DNA of 64,000 nt from Cognataquiflexum gelatinilyticum (GTDB lineage: Bacteria; Bacteroidota; Bacteroidia; Cytophagales; Cyclobacteriaceae), in the NCBI RefSeq assembly GCF_024813435.1, contig NZ_JANAEZ010000002.1, positions 496,001 to 560,000 of the forward strand. The letters run 5' to 3'. The notes under the pieces are model-generated. The model had not been told where the DNA came from, did no database searches, and saw only the letters and a list, made by a program, of their open reading frames with translations. The translations under genes were made by a program, and so were the position numbers. Shown here one piece after another: positions 1 through 10,000 of this stretch (position 1 is the stretch's first letter; every line of letters begins with the position of its first letter).

Positions 1-198
1 TCCTATGTTGATAAGGTAATGGTAATCCTTTGGTGAAGTAGTCAAGGTGTACTTTTTAGACGCCAATTCAAAGCTTAGTTTTTCTGCGGCATAATTTGCT
101 TCAGCAGAGGATTTGTCAAAAAGGAGATAAACCGATTGGCTATAAGTTTCTGATATAAAAAGTAAAGCCAAAAGGAAAGTGATCAAAGTAGGTTTCAT
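1..198 (-). CDS. Secreted protein, N-terminal part only (cut by window edge)
   Basis: An open frame runs from an ATG at 198 to the window edge, giving 66 residues. The first 21 or so form a signal peptide: a Lys after Met, then a hydrophobic stretch ending near Thr-Tyr-Ser-Gln. The visible mature part contains an AAEKLSFEL helix of the kind found in N-terminal domains of some secreted glycoside hydrolases (for example alpha-glucuronidases). That resemblance is weak and is only a guess. It lies downstream of the SusC/SusD operon on the same strand but behind a terminator, so it may belong to the same glycan-use locus. The catalytic part is outside the window and no enzyme family can be assigned. 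Confidence 0.6.
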   Translation of the reverse strand, partial: MKPTLITFLLALLFISETYSQSVYLLFDKSSAEANYAAEKLSFELASKKYTLTTSPKDYHYLINIG

Positions 199-305
199 AG
201 GGTTCTATTTAGTATTATCCGAATCTATTCATTTAAAATATTTCGTAAAATGGGTTTTCCAAACACGGTAACAAAAGCCGGGAAATTTGAAAGATTTCAA
301 AAAAC

Positions 306-334
306 AAAAAGCCCGACTATAAAGCCGGGCTTTT
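306..334 (-). terminator. Intrinsic terminator after susD-like gene
   Basis: A 9-bp perfect stem (307-315 with 326-334, AAAAGCCCG/CGGGCTTTT) has a 10-nt loop and is followed on the minus strand by a T-rich run. It sits about 20 nt beyond the SusD stop codon and separates the SusC/SusD operon from the next minus-strand gene. Confidence 0.85.
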
Positions 335-354
335 CAATATTAACAGGGATGAGA

Positions 355-1902
355 TTAATATCCGGGATTCTGATCTGCATTGGTTAAAGCAGAGTTATTG
401 TCGATTTCACTTAATGGGATAGGAAGTTTATCAAAACGGACATTCCAGTTTGGAATAGGCTCACTCGATAATAAATTCTGTCTTCTCCATCTTCTGATAT
501 CTTTGTTCCTTATTTGTTCACCGGCTAATTCTACCCTTCTTTCATGTTGAATTGCTCTAAACATCTCAATCTTGCTACTTGTAGGATATTGGGCCGTTGG
601 ATATGGAGGCATTGCTACATCAGCTCTTGCTCTAACCTGATTAATATATGGCAATGCAGCGGAAGGACCTGAAAGTTCATTTTCAACTTCAGCCATCATT
701 AACAAAACATCAGCATATCGGATTGCCCTGAAGTTGATACCTGATTGGGTATTTTCTGCACCTCTTTTATAAATCATCTGGTATTTTCTCCAGCTTGCTC
801 TTTCGGTATCTCCTTGGACTTTATCTACAGTCAATACCTCAGATCCACCATTAAAAGGATCCCCAATTCTAAAGAAATTATAACTGATTCTTGGATCGTC
901 TTTGGCTGCTCCATTTGCAACCCTTTCATAATCATTAAAAAGAGGCAAGCTTGGAATTACATTCCTCCACGCTGTTGGACCATATTCCTGACCTCTAAAT
1001 GTTACCTCAGCGATTCCATTACCGTTTCCATTCCAAGCTCCCGCAGTTCCAAAGGCTTCTGAGAATTGGATTTCCCATACGGATTCAGAATTGTTCTCGT
1101 TTTCTTCTTCAAAATTATCCAAATACCTATCTACAAGGCTATATTGGTTGGAAGAAACGATTTCCAGTAAGAATGGCCTAGCAGCTGAGTAATTTCCTCT
1201 AAACATATGAGCTTTAGCGGCAAGAGCTTGTGCTGCACCTTTTGATGCTCTTCCCGAATCAGAACCGGAATAAGCACTTCTTAACGGTAATCTATTAATA
1301 GCCTCAGTAAGGTCAGCAAATAGGACAGCATAGACCTCATCTTCAGAGGCTCTAGGATTGCCGTCAGGAGATTCTGCGGTATTTAACATTAACGGAATTC
1401 CACCCCATTGGGTAACCAATTCGTAATGTGCCAACGCCCTAAGGAAATAAGCCTCACCAATAACCCTGCTTCTAAGGTCCTCTGTGATTTCTTCTGTAGC
1501 CTTATCAGCATTTTCTAAAACAAGATTGGCTCTATGAATGACTCTGTACCATCCTCTCCAATTTGCTTCAACCAATGGGTTAGAACCATCGAATACATGA
1601 TTTAGAACCTGAGCCCTTGCGGCTTCTAATTGTGGTCCACCTGTGTCACAATCATCTGACAATAAATCCTGTAAAAAGAAATATTCTCGGTTGTAGAGAT
1701 TGTTAGCTTGGAGTCCTGCATATACCGAATTAATAGCAGCCACCAATTGAGGACCTGTCCTGTAGAATGTCTCAGACCCCAATTGATTTGGATTTGTAGG
1801 ACTCAATCTATCCTCGTCACAGGAGTTAAATCCTACCAAAATAATAATTAATGTAAGAATAAATCTCGTTTTCATATTCTTAAGCTTTTGATTTTGAGAC
1901 AT
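355..1902 (-). CDS. SusD/RagB-family outer-membrane lipoprotein
   Basis: SusD-like proteins sit on the cell surface as a lid over a SusC transporter and bind the incoming oligosaccharide or other nutrient. The 515-residue product has the family features: a lipoprotein signal ending in FNSC, a TPR-rich helical N-terminal half, and a C-terminal RagB/SusD domain with an IRYADVLLMMAEV segment and an ERRVELAGE segment. Met10 (start at 1875) gives a cleaner signal peptide, Met-Lys-Thr-Arg followed by a hydrophobic run and Cys at residue 28 of the long form, so it is the more likely start. It lies directly downstream of the SusC gene (2 nt gap by the long start, 29 nt by the short) and the two form one operon. 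The ligand cannot be read from the sequence. Confidence 0.95.
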   Translation of the reverse strand: MSQNQKLKNMKTRFILTLIIILVGFNSCDEDRLSPTNPNQLGSETFYRTGPQLVAAINSVYAGLQANNLYNREYFFLQDLLSDDCDTGGPQLEAARAQVLNHVFDGSNPLVEANWRGWYRVIHRANLVLENADKATEEITEDLRSRVIGEAYFLRALAHYELVTQWGGIPLMLNTAESPDGNPRASEDEVYAVLFADLTEAINRLPLRSAYSGSDSGRASKGAAQALAAKAHMFRGNYSAARPFLLEIVSSNQYSLVDRYLDNFEEENENNSESVWEIQFSEAFGTAGAWNGNGNGIAEVTFRGQEYGPTAWRNVIPSLPLFNDYERVANGAAKDDPRISYNFFRIGDPFNGGSEVLTVDKVQGDTERASWRKYQMIYKRGAENTQSGINFRAIRYADVLLMMAEVENELSGPSAALPYINQVRARADVAMPPYPTAQYPTSSKIEMFRAIQHERRVELAGEQIRNKDIRRWRRQNLLSSEPIPNWNVRFDKLPIPLSEIDNNSALTNADQNPGY

Positions 1903-1904
1903 AA

Positions 1905-4900
1905 TTAAAATGTAAACTGTATACCACCTATGAATGTTCTTGCGGCCGGGAACTGACCATAGTCAATACCTGTACCTAGTGATGTGTTGATACCTGTTCT
2001 AACCGCAATTTCAGGATCATATCCGCTATATTTGGTAAAGGTTAGTGGATTTTGGGTTAAGAAATATATCCTCAACCGGCTTACATAACCATTTGTAATA
2101 GTATTAAGTGTGGCAGTTGGAATCGTATAACCGATGATAATATTTTTTACCCTCATGTAGGATCCGTCTTCCACAAACCTAGAACTTGCCCTTGCATTTC
2201 TGTTTGGATCTCCGGATACAGCCCTAGGTACGTTTGTATTGGTATTATTTGGAGTCCACCTGTCCAATACAACAGTAGAGGCATTGAACAATCTAGTCAT
2301 TCCTTCGGTGTGAAACCTCAGGTTATTGAAAATTTCATTCCCCTGAACTCCTTGTAGGAACATGGTAAAGTCAAAATTCTTATAACTTCCATTGAAATTG
2401 ACACCATAAGTGAAATCAGGGAGATAATGTCCAAGGTTAGTTCTGTCATTTGCATTTATGATACCATCATTATTGATGTCTCTAAACTTGATATCACCCG
2501 CAGCGGCATTTGGTTGTGCTGATGTACTTTCGCCAGTTTGGTAGATTCCATCTGCAATCCATCCGTAAAAATAAGCGATAGGTTGTCCCTCCTCTGTAAA
2601 TGTATAAGGATCACCATTGAATGCAGGTCCGAAAATTGTATTTCCCGATCCAAGGGAAACCAGCTCATTGTTCACAAAACCCATATTTCCATCTATTGAG
2701 AATTGAAAATCGCCTGTATATTTTCTATAGCCTAAAGTGAATTCCAATCCATTATTTCTCACAGTACCCACGTTAGCAACAGGAGCGCCGTCAAATCCCA
2801 AAGAAGGAGGGATAGGAACACCTAGAATCATACCTTCCGTTTTATTGTCAAAATATTCAAAAGAAAGATTAAACCTGTCATTGAATAATCCCAAATCCAT
2901 ACCGATGTTTTTCATGATAGTACTTTCCCATCTCAGGTCAGCGTTTGCAAGAGAGCTGATAGTACTTCCTCCTTGGAGGCTTCCATTAAAATTATAAAAA
3001 AGGTTACTATCAATTGTACCTTGGTATACATAATCACCGATTCTATCATTTCCTGTTTCCCCATAACTCGCTCTGATTTTCAAATCACTGATCGCAGTTA
3101 AGGATTGCATGAATGTTTCCTGACTCAATCTCCATCCTACCGAAACAGATGGAAATGTCCCCCATTTGTTACCCGGTCCAAATCTTGATCCACCATCTCT
3201 TCTAACAGAAGCACTGAAAAGGTACTTTTGATCATAATCATAGTTGATTCTTCCAATGTAAGAGATCAATGCATAATCTGTTTGGCTTCCTGAAGTAACC
3301 TGATTTTGAACACCTTGAAGTACACGAACATCATTGGTTAGGTTATTTTGACCGGAACCGCTGAGGTTTGTAGACCTGAATGCTTGCTGTTCGATAACTG
3401 CCAAAACATCAAAACTATGTTTATTGATGGTTTTTCCATAGGAAAACTGGTTACTGAATAGCGGAGAAACAAATGTAGATCTGGTCTGGGCAATGGTAGC
3501 AAAAGGCTGGTTGTTAAAATCGCCGGCAAAGAACCTTGGAGTGTATTGGTCATTGGTTCCGATTCCAATGTCAATACCTGCAAGGAACCTGTACTTGAAT
3601 CCTTCAAAAGGCATCACATCTATGTAAGCTGTTCCAAGAATTTTAAAATCTTGCTGCCTATTGGTTCTTAATTCTGCATTCAATACAGGGTTTTCGGGAT
3701 CTGAACCGTCAACTCGGTCTGGAGCTCTAAACCCACCTAACCTGGTTTCGTCCCTAACGGGGATATAAGGCACTTGCTTTACAATGTGTTCCAATTGGCT
3801 TCTGCCACCGGTAAAGGGCTCGTTGTTTCTATTTGAATAGGCAAAAGTCAAGGTCTGACCGAAACTCACATATTTGTTAATTTTAAAATCTGTATTTGAA
3901 CGGAAGGAGATCCTTTCAAAATCAGTTCCTTTCATGATACCCTCCTGAGAAAAATAACCCAAAGATACATTATACAAGACACTTTCAGTTCCTCCTGAAA
4001 TGGCTAGGTTGTGGTCTTGTATAGGGGCAGACCTGAACATCTCCCCTTGCCAATCAGTCTCAACATTAGCGAGATCGCCAAGATTGTCAAATCTTTGAGG
4101 AGCAGGCTGGTTTCCGTTTGCCAATAATTCACGGCCAAAAGCAATGTACTGATCACTGTTTAATAGATCAAGTTGTTTCCAAGCTTGTTGTGTACCGTAA
4201 TAGGAATCCAAAGTTACCTTTGGCTTTCCAATCACCCCTTTTTTGGTAGTGACAAGAATTACCCCATTGGCAGCCCTAGAACCATAAATGGCTGCTGCTG
4301 AGGCGTCTTTTAATACCTCAATGGATTCGATATCTGCTGGGTTGATCTGATTCAATCCTCCTGCAGGTACTCCGTCGATTACATAAAGCGGGTCATTGTT
4401 ACCCACAGTACCGATACCTCTCACCCTTACGATGGGGTCTGTTCCCGGTGCACCTGCATTCGTAACCTGTACACCTGCTGCACGTCCTTGAATGGCAGAT
4501 GCCAAGTTTGGTACCGGAAGTGCTCTGATAGCCTCGGATCCTACAGAAGAGATAGCCCCGGTTACCTTGGCCCGCTCTTGCGTGCCATATCCAACAACAA
4601 TGACTTCGGAAAGATTGGACATGTCAGGCTCCATCGTGATAGATAATGTGGTCATGTTGCCCACACGAACTTCTTGCTGCTTGAACCCAATAAAGGAAAA
4701 GACCAACACAGCGTCAGAAGAAGGGACTTCAATGGAGAAGTTACCGTCAATGTCTGTGGCAGTGCCTTGGGTTGTTCCTTTGATAAGAACGTTTACTCCG
4801 GGCATTGTCTCTGTCCCATCTCCTGATTTGACGGTGCCTTTGACCATAAATGATTGAGCCATGGCACTAAGTGGGAGTAGCAATGATCCCAAAATGAGCA

Positions 4901-4967
4901 ATAAGGCCAGCAACGAATTTGCTTTTTTCGGCGGCCCAAACTTTTTACTGTAAATTTTAATGTACAT
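1905..4967 (-). CDS. SusC/RagA-family TonB-linked outer-membrane transporter
   Basis: This 1020-residue protein is the energy-dependent pore paired with the SusD lipoprotein. A signal peptide ends near AMAQ (about residue 38). A CarboxypepD_reg-like beta-sandwich follows (about 42-115), starting VKGTVKSGDG and containing GVNVLIKGT. The TonB box region SEVIVVGYGTQ comes next (about 119-129), then a plug domain with DPLYVIDGVP and SIEVLKDASAAAIYGSRAANG, typical of the SusC subfamily. The rest is the 22-strand barrel, and the protein ends in Phe as outer-membrane barrels usually do. Length is normal for the family. A long AT-rich spacer with LacI-type operator cores lies upstream, and a divergent LacI-family gene is the obvious candidate regulator. 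Substrate is unknown. Confidence 0.97.
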   Translation of the reverse strand: MYIKIYSKKFGPPKKANSLLALLLILGSLLLPLSAMAQSFMVKGTVKSGDGTETMPGVNVLIKGTTQGTATDIDGNFSIEVPSSDAVLVFSFIGFKQQEVRVGNMTTLSITMEPDMSNLSEVIVVGYGTQERAKVTGAISSVGSEAIRALPVPNLASAIQGRAAGVQVTNAGAPGTDPIVRVRGIGTVGNNDPLYVIDGVPAGGLNQINPADIESIEVLKDASAAAIYGSRAANGVILVTTKKGVIGKPKVTLDSYYGTQQAWKQLDLLNSDQYIAFGRELLANGNQPAPQRFDNLGDLANVETDWQGEMFRSAPIQDHNLAISGGTESVLYNVSLGYFSQEGIMKGTDFERISFRSNTDFKINKYVSFGQTLTFAYSNRNNEPFTGGRSQLEHIVKQVPYIPVRDETRLGGFRAPDRVDGSDPENPVLNAELRTNRQQDFKILGTAYIDVMPFEGFKYRFLAGIDIGIGTNDQYTPRFFAGDFNNQPFATIAQTRSTFVSPLFSNQFSYGKTINKHSFDVLAVIEQQAFRSTNLSGSGQNNLTNDVRVLQGVQNQVTSGSQTDYALISYIGRINYDYDQKYLFSASVRRDGGSRFGPGNKWGTFPSVSVGWRLSQETFMQSLTAISDLKIRASYGETGNDRIGDYVYQGTIDSNLFYNFNGSLQGGSTISSLANADLRWESTIMKNIGMDLGLFNDRFNLSFEYFDNKTEGMILGVPIPPSLGFDGAPVANVGTVRNNGLEFTLGYRKYTGDFQFSIDGNMGFVNNELVSLGSGNTIFGPAFNGDPYTFTEEGQPIAYFYGWIADGIYQTGESTSAQPNAAAGDIKFRDINNDGIINANDRTNLGHYLPDFTYGVNFNGSYKNFDFTMFLQGVQGNEIFNNLRFHTEGMTRLFNASTVVLDRWTPNNTNTNVPRAVSGDPNRNARASSRFVEDGSYMRVKNIIIGYTIPTATLNTITNGYVSRLRIYFLTQNPLTFTKYSGYDPEIAVRTGINTSLGTGIDYGQFPAARTFIGGIQFTF

Positions 4968-5159
4968 AGGTTTTAGGGTTTATGTGAATAATTAATTTGA
5001 TATATGGTATTTTAAAATTGAATGAAAATCAGAAACAAGCATATTTCTCCTTATTGTAAGCTGGTAAAATTTTTGAATTGGAGAAAAAACAATAAAAAGG
5101 TTTTGGGAAAAGCCAAACCAAAAAATATGTGTCCAGAGAGATTTTAAAAAAAAGGATTC

Positions 5160-5173
5160 CATAATCGGTTATT
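5160..5173 (-). promoter_or_regulatory. LacI-type operator core, degenerate
   Basis: It contains AATCGGTT (5163-5170), the reverse complement of the AACCGATT core found three more times in this spacer. The outer bases do not match the 14-bp LacI-family palindrome well. It is the copy nearest the SusC start, about 195 bp upstream. Confidence 0.35.
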
Positions 5174-5289
5174 TGGGTACTGTTAATTTTTTGATAATTA
5201 AACAAAGAAGCCTTAAACGCTTTATTGTCATGACATTAAATACGTCAAGGATTATCAGTTTTATAAACTTCTAAAAAAATAATTGTTTA

Positions 5290-5303
5290 TGCAACCGATT
5301 TCA
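5290..5303 (+). promoter_or_regulatory. LacI-family operator, best copy
   Basis: TGCAACCGATTTCA matches the classical LacI-family palindrome TGnAAnCGnTTnCA at every fixed position. The central CG dyad is characteristic of LacI/PurR proteins. It lies 323 bp upstream of the SusC start and about 510 bp upstream of the divergent LacI-family gene, which probably binds it. Confidence 0.6.
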
Positions 5304-5593
5304 TAAAATATTTTTTTCATGATCAAAAATCATTTTAAAAGCACTGATTGATTCAATTTTATAAATGCTTCTTCTAGTTGAAAAATGAATGGTTTTGAAT
5401 TTTTACGGAATAATATTTTTTATTTTCTTTAAATTGTGCGTAAAAATGTTTTTTTTTCAATGAAATATTTTAAACTTAATGTATAAAGTTGAACATCTGG
5501 GTTGTTGTAATTGGATATTATTAAAAAACTTATTTAACTTTATTTAAATTTTTAAATAATTGATGGAAAGTAAAAATTGTAATAAGTAAAAAA

Positions 5594-5607
5594 TTCAACC
5601 GATTATA
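5594..5607 (+). promoter_or_regulatory. LacI-type operator core, degenerate
   Basis: It contains CAACCGATT (5596-5604), sharing the core of the best operator but with a poor right half (TTCAACCGATTATA). It lies about 205 bp upstream of the LacI-family start and 39 bp from the copy at 5646. Confidence 0.4.
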
Positions 5608-5642
5608 TATTATTATTTATATTTATCTTATTTAAATTATAT

Positions 5643-5656
5643 TACAACCGATTTCA
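5643..5656 (+). promoter_or_regulatory. LacI-family operator, second copy
   Basis: TACAACCGATTTCA differs from the LacI-family palindrome only at position 2. The 16 bases CAACCGATTTCATAAA here (5645-5660) are identical to those at 5292-5307. It lies about 40 bp upstream of the proposed -33 box of the LacI-family gene, consistent with autoregulation. Confidence 0.5.
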
Positions 5657-5696
5657 TAAATTCATTCTATTGGTTAAAAAATTCATCTTCAATCTA

Positions 5697-5728
5697 TTTG
5701 TTCTGATATTCCAATATTCCAATTTTTG
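5697..5728 (+). promoter_or_regulatory. Putative promoter of the LacI-family gene
   Basis: TTTG (5697-5700), then 20 nt, then AATTTTTG (5721-5728). This resembles the Bacteroidota housekeeping promoter (TTTG, 17-23 nt, TAnnTTTG) with one mismatch in the -7 box. It predicts a leader of about 75 nt. Confidence 0.5.
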
Positions 5729-5810
5729 GAGCATTTACCGGCATTAAGCAATAAACCCAAATAAGCTGTGCTTGATCTTATAGATATGAAAAACTCTCTA
5801 TAAAACCCAA

Positions 5811-6836
5811 ATGAATAAAGAAACAACAATTTATGATATTGCTAAGGATCTTGGTGTTTCTCCTACTACAGTTAGCAGGGCTCTTAACAACCATCCTGCT
5901 GTCAATGAAAATACCAGAAAGAAAATATTTGATGCTGCAAATAAGAGTGGTTACCAATCGAATGTTTTTGCTGCAAACCTTAGAAACAAAAGGACAAAAA
6001 AAATAGGTGTGATTGTTCCCCGGCTCAATTCCAGTTTCCAGTCTTCGGTTCTTGCCGGAATGGAAAAGGTTGCCAATGATTCAGGTTTTAATCTAATCAT
6101 CAGTCAATCCCTAGAATCTTATGAAAAAGAAGTAAGTAATGCATTAACAATGTTCAATAGCCGTGTTGACGGATTACTTGTTTCAATAGCCGGTGATTCC
6201 GAAAACATGGACCATTTTACTCCATTTCTGAGAAAAGGAATTCCTTTATTATTTTATGATAGGATTGCTGATTATTCCAATACCGCAGGAATTACAATTG
6301 ATAATTTTCAAGCTGCATATAATGCCACAAAGCATTTGATAGAACAGGGCTGCAAAAAAATTGTACACGTCCTCCGCTCAACCAAAAACAATGTATATGC
6401 GGACAGACTCAGAGGTTATAAATATGCCTTTTTGGAAAATGAAATTCCATTCAATCCGGATTTGGTGATTTTTACAGACCTTATTGAGGAGAAAGGTGAA
6501 GAAATTGTAAAACAAATCCTTAAGATGAATCCATTGCCGGATGGACTTTTTGTCTCTAATGATTCTTTTGCCGCAAATTGCATTCGCCATTTAAAGTTGG
6601 AAGGTATCAGAATACCTGAGGACATCGCTGTTGTGGGGTTTAACAATGAAGCTATTTCAAGGCTTGTCGAGCCTAACATCACCACGATCAATTATCCAGG
6701 CTATGAGATGGGGGAATTGGCTATGAAAAATCTGATCAACCATCTTGAAAATCCCTCTGAAGGGATGTTGCATAACACGAATAAAATTACCTTGAGGTCA
6801 GAATTGATAATTCGAGCTTCATCAAAGAAGAAATAA
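5811..6836 (+). CDS. LacI-family transcriptional regulator
   Basis: This 341-residue protein has the standard LacI layout. An N-terminal helix-turn-helix (about 4-50) includes TIYDIAKDLGVSPTTVSRAL and a hinge helix ending near ANLRNKRTKKIGVIVP. A periplasmic-binding-protein-like effector domain follows to the C-terminus, with DGLFVSNDSFAA and EDIAVVGFNNE motifs. It is transcribed away from the SusC/SusD operon, with operator cores in the shared spacer. It therefore probably controls that operon, and perhaps itself, in response to a sugar or sugar phosphate. The effector cannot be predicted. A short 6-bp stem at 6860-6878 after the stop may be a weak terminator. Confidence 0.93.
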   Translation: MNKETTIYDIAKDLGVSPTTVSRALNNHPAVNENTRKKIFDAANKSGYQSNVFAANLRNKRTKKIGVIVPRLNSSFQSSVLAGMEKVANDSGFNLIISQSLESYEKEVSNALTMFNSRVDGLLVSIAGDSENMDHFTPFLRKGIPLLFYDRIADYSNTAGITIDNFQAAYNATKHLIEQGCKKIVHVLRSTKNNVYADRLRGYKYAFLENEIPFNPDLVIFTDLIEEKGEEIVKQILKMNPLPDGLFVSNDSFAANCIRHLKLEGIRIPEDIAVVGFNNEAISRLVEPNITTINYPGYEMGELAMKNLINHLENPSEGMLHNTNKITLRSELIIRASSKKK

Positions 6837-7005
6837 GCTGGGATAATTTAACTGATAGCAATCAAAGTAAGATTGATTTATTCTAGCCATTTAACCAAAT
6901 TTATATCCTATATAGAATTGGATTTGGGATTGTTGAGGCGTAAAAATTAGATTATTTCTATTTCTTTCTCAAATTTTATTAGTACACGTTTTAAGTTTGA
7001 ACTTC

Positions 7006-10000
7006 ATGAGACTATCATTTTTTTATTTACTAAGTTTTGGCTTTCTGATTTTAAGCTGTTCTCAAAACCCAGAAATAGAAAATAAATTTGAGTTGTTATC
7101 TGCCGACTACACCGGGATTGAATTTAATAATAGGATTGATATAGATGAAAGCTTTAACGTTTTGGATTTTGACTACATCTACAATGGTGGAGGAGTAGCG
7201 GTTGGAGATTTTAACGGTGACAGCCTCCCTGATATTTTTTTTACGGGGAATATGGTTTCGTCTAAACTTTACCTCAACATGGGAGAATTTAAATTTAAAG
7301 ATATCACCGAAATAGCGCAGACAAATACAAATTCCTGGACTGAAGGAGTGACGTTGGTCGATATCAATAATGATGGATTATTGGATATTTATGTCAGCGT
7401 ATCAAACAGGGATAATAGCTTTCCAGATCCAAATCTCCTTTTTGTAAATCAAGGTTTAAATTCAGAAGGCATTCCTTTATTTAAAGAAATGGCTTCTAAT
7501 TATGGAATAGCAGACAGGGGATATAATACCCAAGCAGCTTTTTTTGATTATGACCGGGATGGGGATTTGGATTTGTATATTTTGTCCAATGCTTTAGAGA
7601 GTTTTCAGAGAAACCTATCAAGACCAAAAGAAAAAACAGGGAAAGGAAAAAGCAATGACAAGCTTTACAAAAACAATGGTGATGGTACTTTTATCAATGT
7701 AACCACTGAGTCGGGAATATTGATCGAAGGCTATGGTTTGGGGCTTGCCATCAGCGACATCAATCAGGACGGATGGCCGGACATTTATATCGCCAATGAT
7801 TTTATCACCAATGACCTCCTATACATCAATAACCGGGACGGTACTTTTTCAAACCGCATTGGGGATATGATGAATCACCAAAGCTTCAATGCAATGGGGG
7901 TAGATGTGGCTGATTTCAATAACGATGCTTTGCCTGATGTGGTGGCTTTGGATATGTTTCCTCCGGATAACCTGAGACAAAAAACCATGTTTGCCCCGAC
8001 TGAAAACTACGATCTTTATCAGACAAATTTGGATAGGGGTTATGAACCGCAATATGTGAGGAATACCCTTCAGCTTAACCGTGGAAACGGTACATTCAGC
8101 GAAATCGGGTTTTTGTCAGGGATATTTCAGACCGACTGGAGTTGGTCTCCACTTTTGGCAGATTTTGATAATGATGGCAACAGGGACTTATTTATAAGCA
8201 ATGGTTATGGAAAGGACGTGACTGACCTTGATTATATCAATTTCACCCAAAACCTTGGACCTTTTTCCACACCGGATGAAAGGAGAAAATTATTGATGCA
8301 GGGGCTGGAATCTCTGAAAGAAGTCAGGCTACCAAACTACGTGTTCCGAAACAATGCCGACCTAACTTTTGGGGATAAAAGTAAAGAGTGGGGAATTACC
8401 CATCCAAGTATCTCCAATGGGGTAGCTTATGCCGACTTAGACAATGACGGTGACCTTGATTTGGTAATCAATAATCTTAATGAAACCGCCTTTGTCTATA
8501 AAAATACCACAAGGGAAAAACAACCTGAATCAACCAATTACCTTAAAATATCTTTTGAAGGGCCATCCCAAAACAAGAACGGAATCGGTGCAAAAGTGTA
8601 CCTCAACTTTGCTTCAGGAGATTCACTCACCACCCTATACCATGAACATTACTCTACCCGAGGATATAAATCCTATGTAGAATCAATAGCCCATTTTGGG
8701 ATTGGTAAGACAAAAACTATAAATGAACTCAAAGTAATATGGCCGGATGGAAAAACCCAGCTGATAAATGACATACCTTCAAATCAAAAAATTACCTTAA
8801 ACTTTAATGCGGCGGTTGAACCAGAATTAGGCGATGATGAGGTTTACTCCATTCCGGAATTTATCGAAGTCAGCGAGGATTTGGGGATTGATTATTTTCA
8901 CCATCATATTTCTTACAAAGACTTTAACAGGCAAAGGTTACTCCCCCATAAGCATTCTGAAAATGGCCCCGGGATTGCCGTAGGGGATGTCAATGGCGAT
9001 GGAATGGAAGATTTTTTTATCGGTGGATCAAAAGACCATCCCGGAGAATTTTTTATTCAAGCAAAAGATGGCCGATTTACCAAGAAAAAACTGGACGACA
9101 ATTCCCCGTTTGACGATATGGGTTGTCTTTTGTTTGATGCAAATGGTGATGGAAATCTTGACTTGTATGTGGTAAGCGGAGGAAGCAGGTATCAAGAATC
9201 ATCACCTGAATATCAGGACAGGCTGTATACCAATGATGGTAAAGGAAATTTCAGAATTATTCCGGATTTGATCCCGGATATGGCATTTAGCGGGTCTGTA
9301 GTGACAGCGGCAGATTATGATGGAGATGGGGATTTGGATCTTTTTGTTGGTGGGCGAGTCAAGCCTGGGCAATATCCTTTATCTCCAAAATCAGTGATTT
9401 TAGAAAACCGAGGAGGTAAATTTTCAGATGTAAGTAATTCTTTATTTGCCGGACTTGATTCCTTGGGAATGGTGACAGCAGCACTTTGGACTGATTTTGA
9501 CTTAGATGGGTTGTTGGATTTGATCGTGGTAGGTGAATGGATGCCAGTCAAATTCCTTAAGCAAAATCGAAAAACAGATGGTGCTATCAAACTACTGGAT
9601 GTTTCAGCCGATTTTGCACCTCAAAAATCAACAGGATGGTGGAACAGCATCATTTCCGTAGACCTAAATAAAAATGGAAAAAAGGAGTACATTCTCGGAA
9701 ACCTAGGCCTAAATTCAAGGTGGAAAGCCAATCCTGAACAACCCCTGATTATGATTGCTAAGGATTTTGATTCCAACAAGAGTGTGGATCCAATCATGTT
9801 CCAATACCTTCAGAATGGATTTTTTGCTGCTCCCGGGCGAGACATGGTAGTCAGTCAAGTTCCATCTTGGAAAAATCGGTTTCTTGTTTATTCCGAATAT
9901 GCAAACAGGACACTTAATGATTTTTTCGCTTCTGAAGCTTTGAAAGGTGCACACCGGTACGAAGTGGATTATTTTCAAAGTGCCGTAATGGAAAATAATT

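Larger units (their letters stand above)
4968..5810. other. AT-rich 843-bp divergent regulatory spacer
   Basis: This gap between the divergent SusC and LacI-family genes has no credible protein-coding frame. It is strongly AT-rich, with many A and T runs. Four copies of the core AACCGATT (either strand) are the only repeated words I could find. A Bacteroidota-type promoter for the LacI gene can be proposed at 5697-5728. I could not find a convincing promoter for the SusC gene. Confidence 0.7.

Noticed and set aside
745..1062. Plus-strand frames opposite the SusD and SusC genes
   Set aside because: They are shadows of well-supported genes, with no conserved features.
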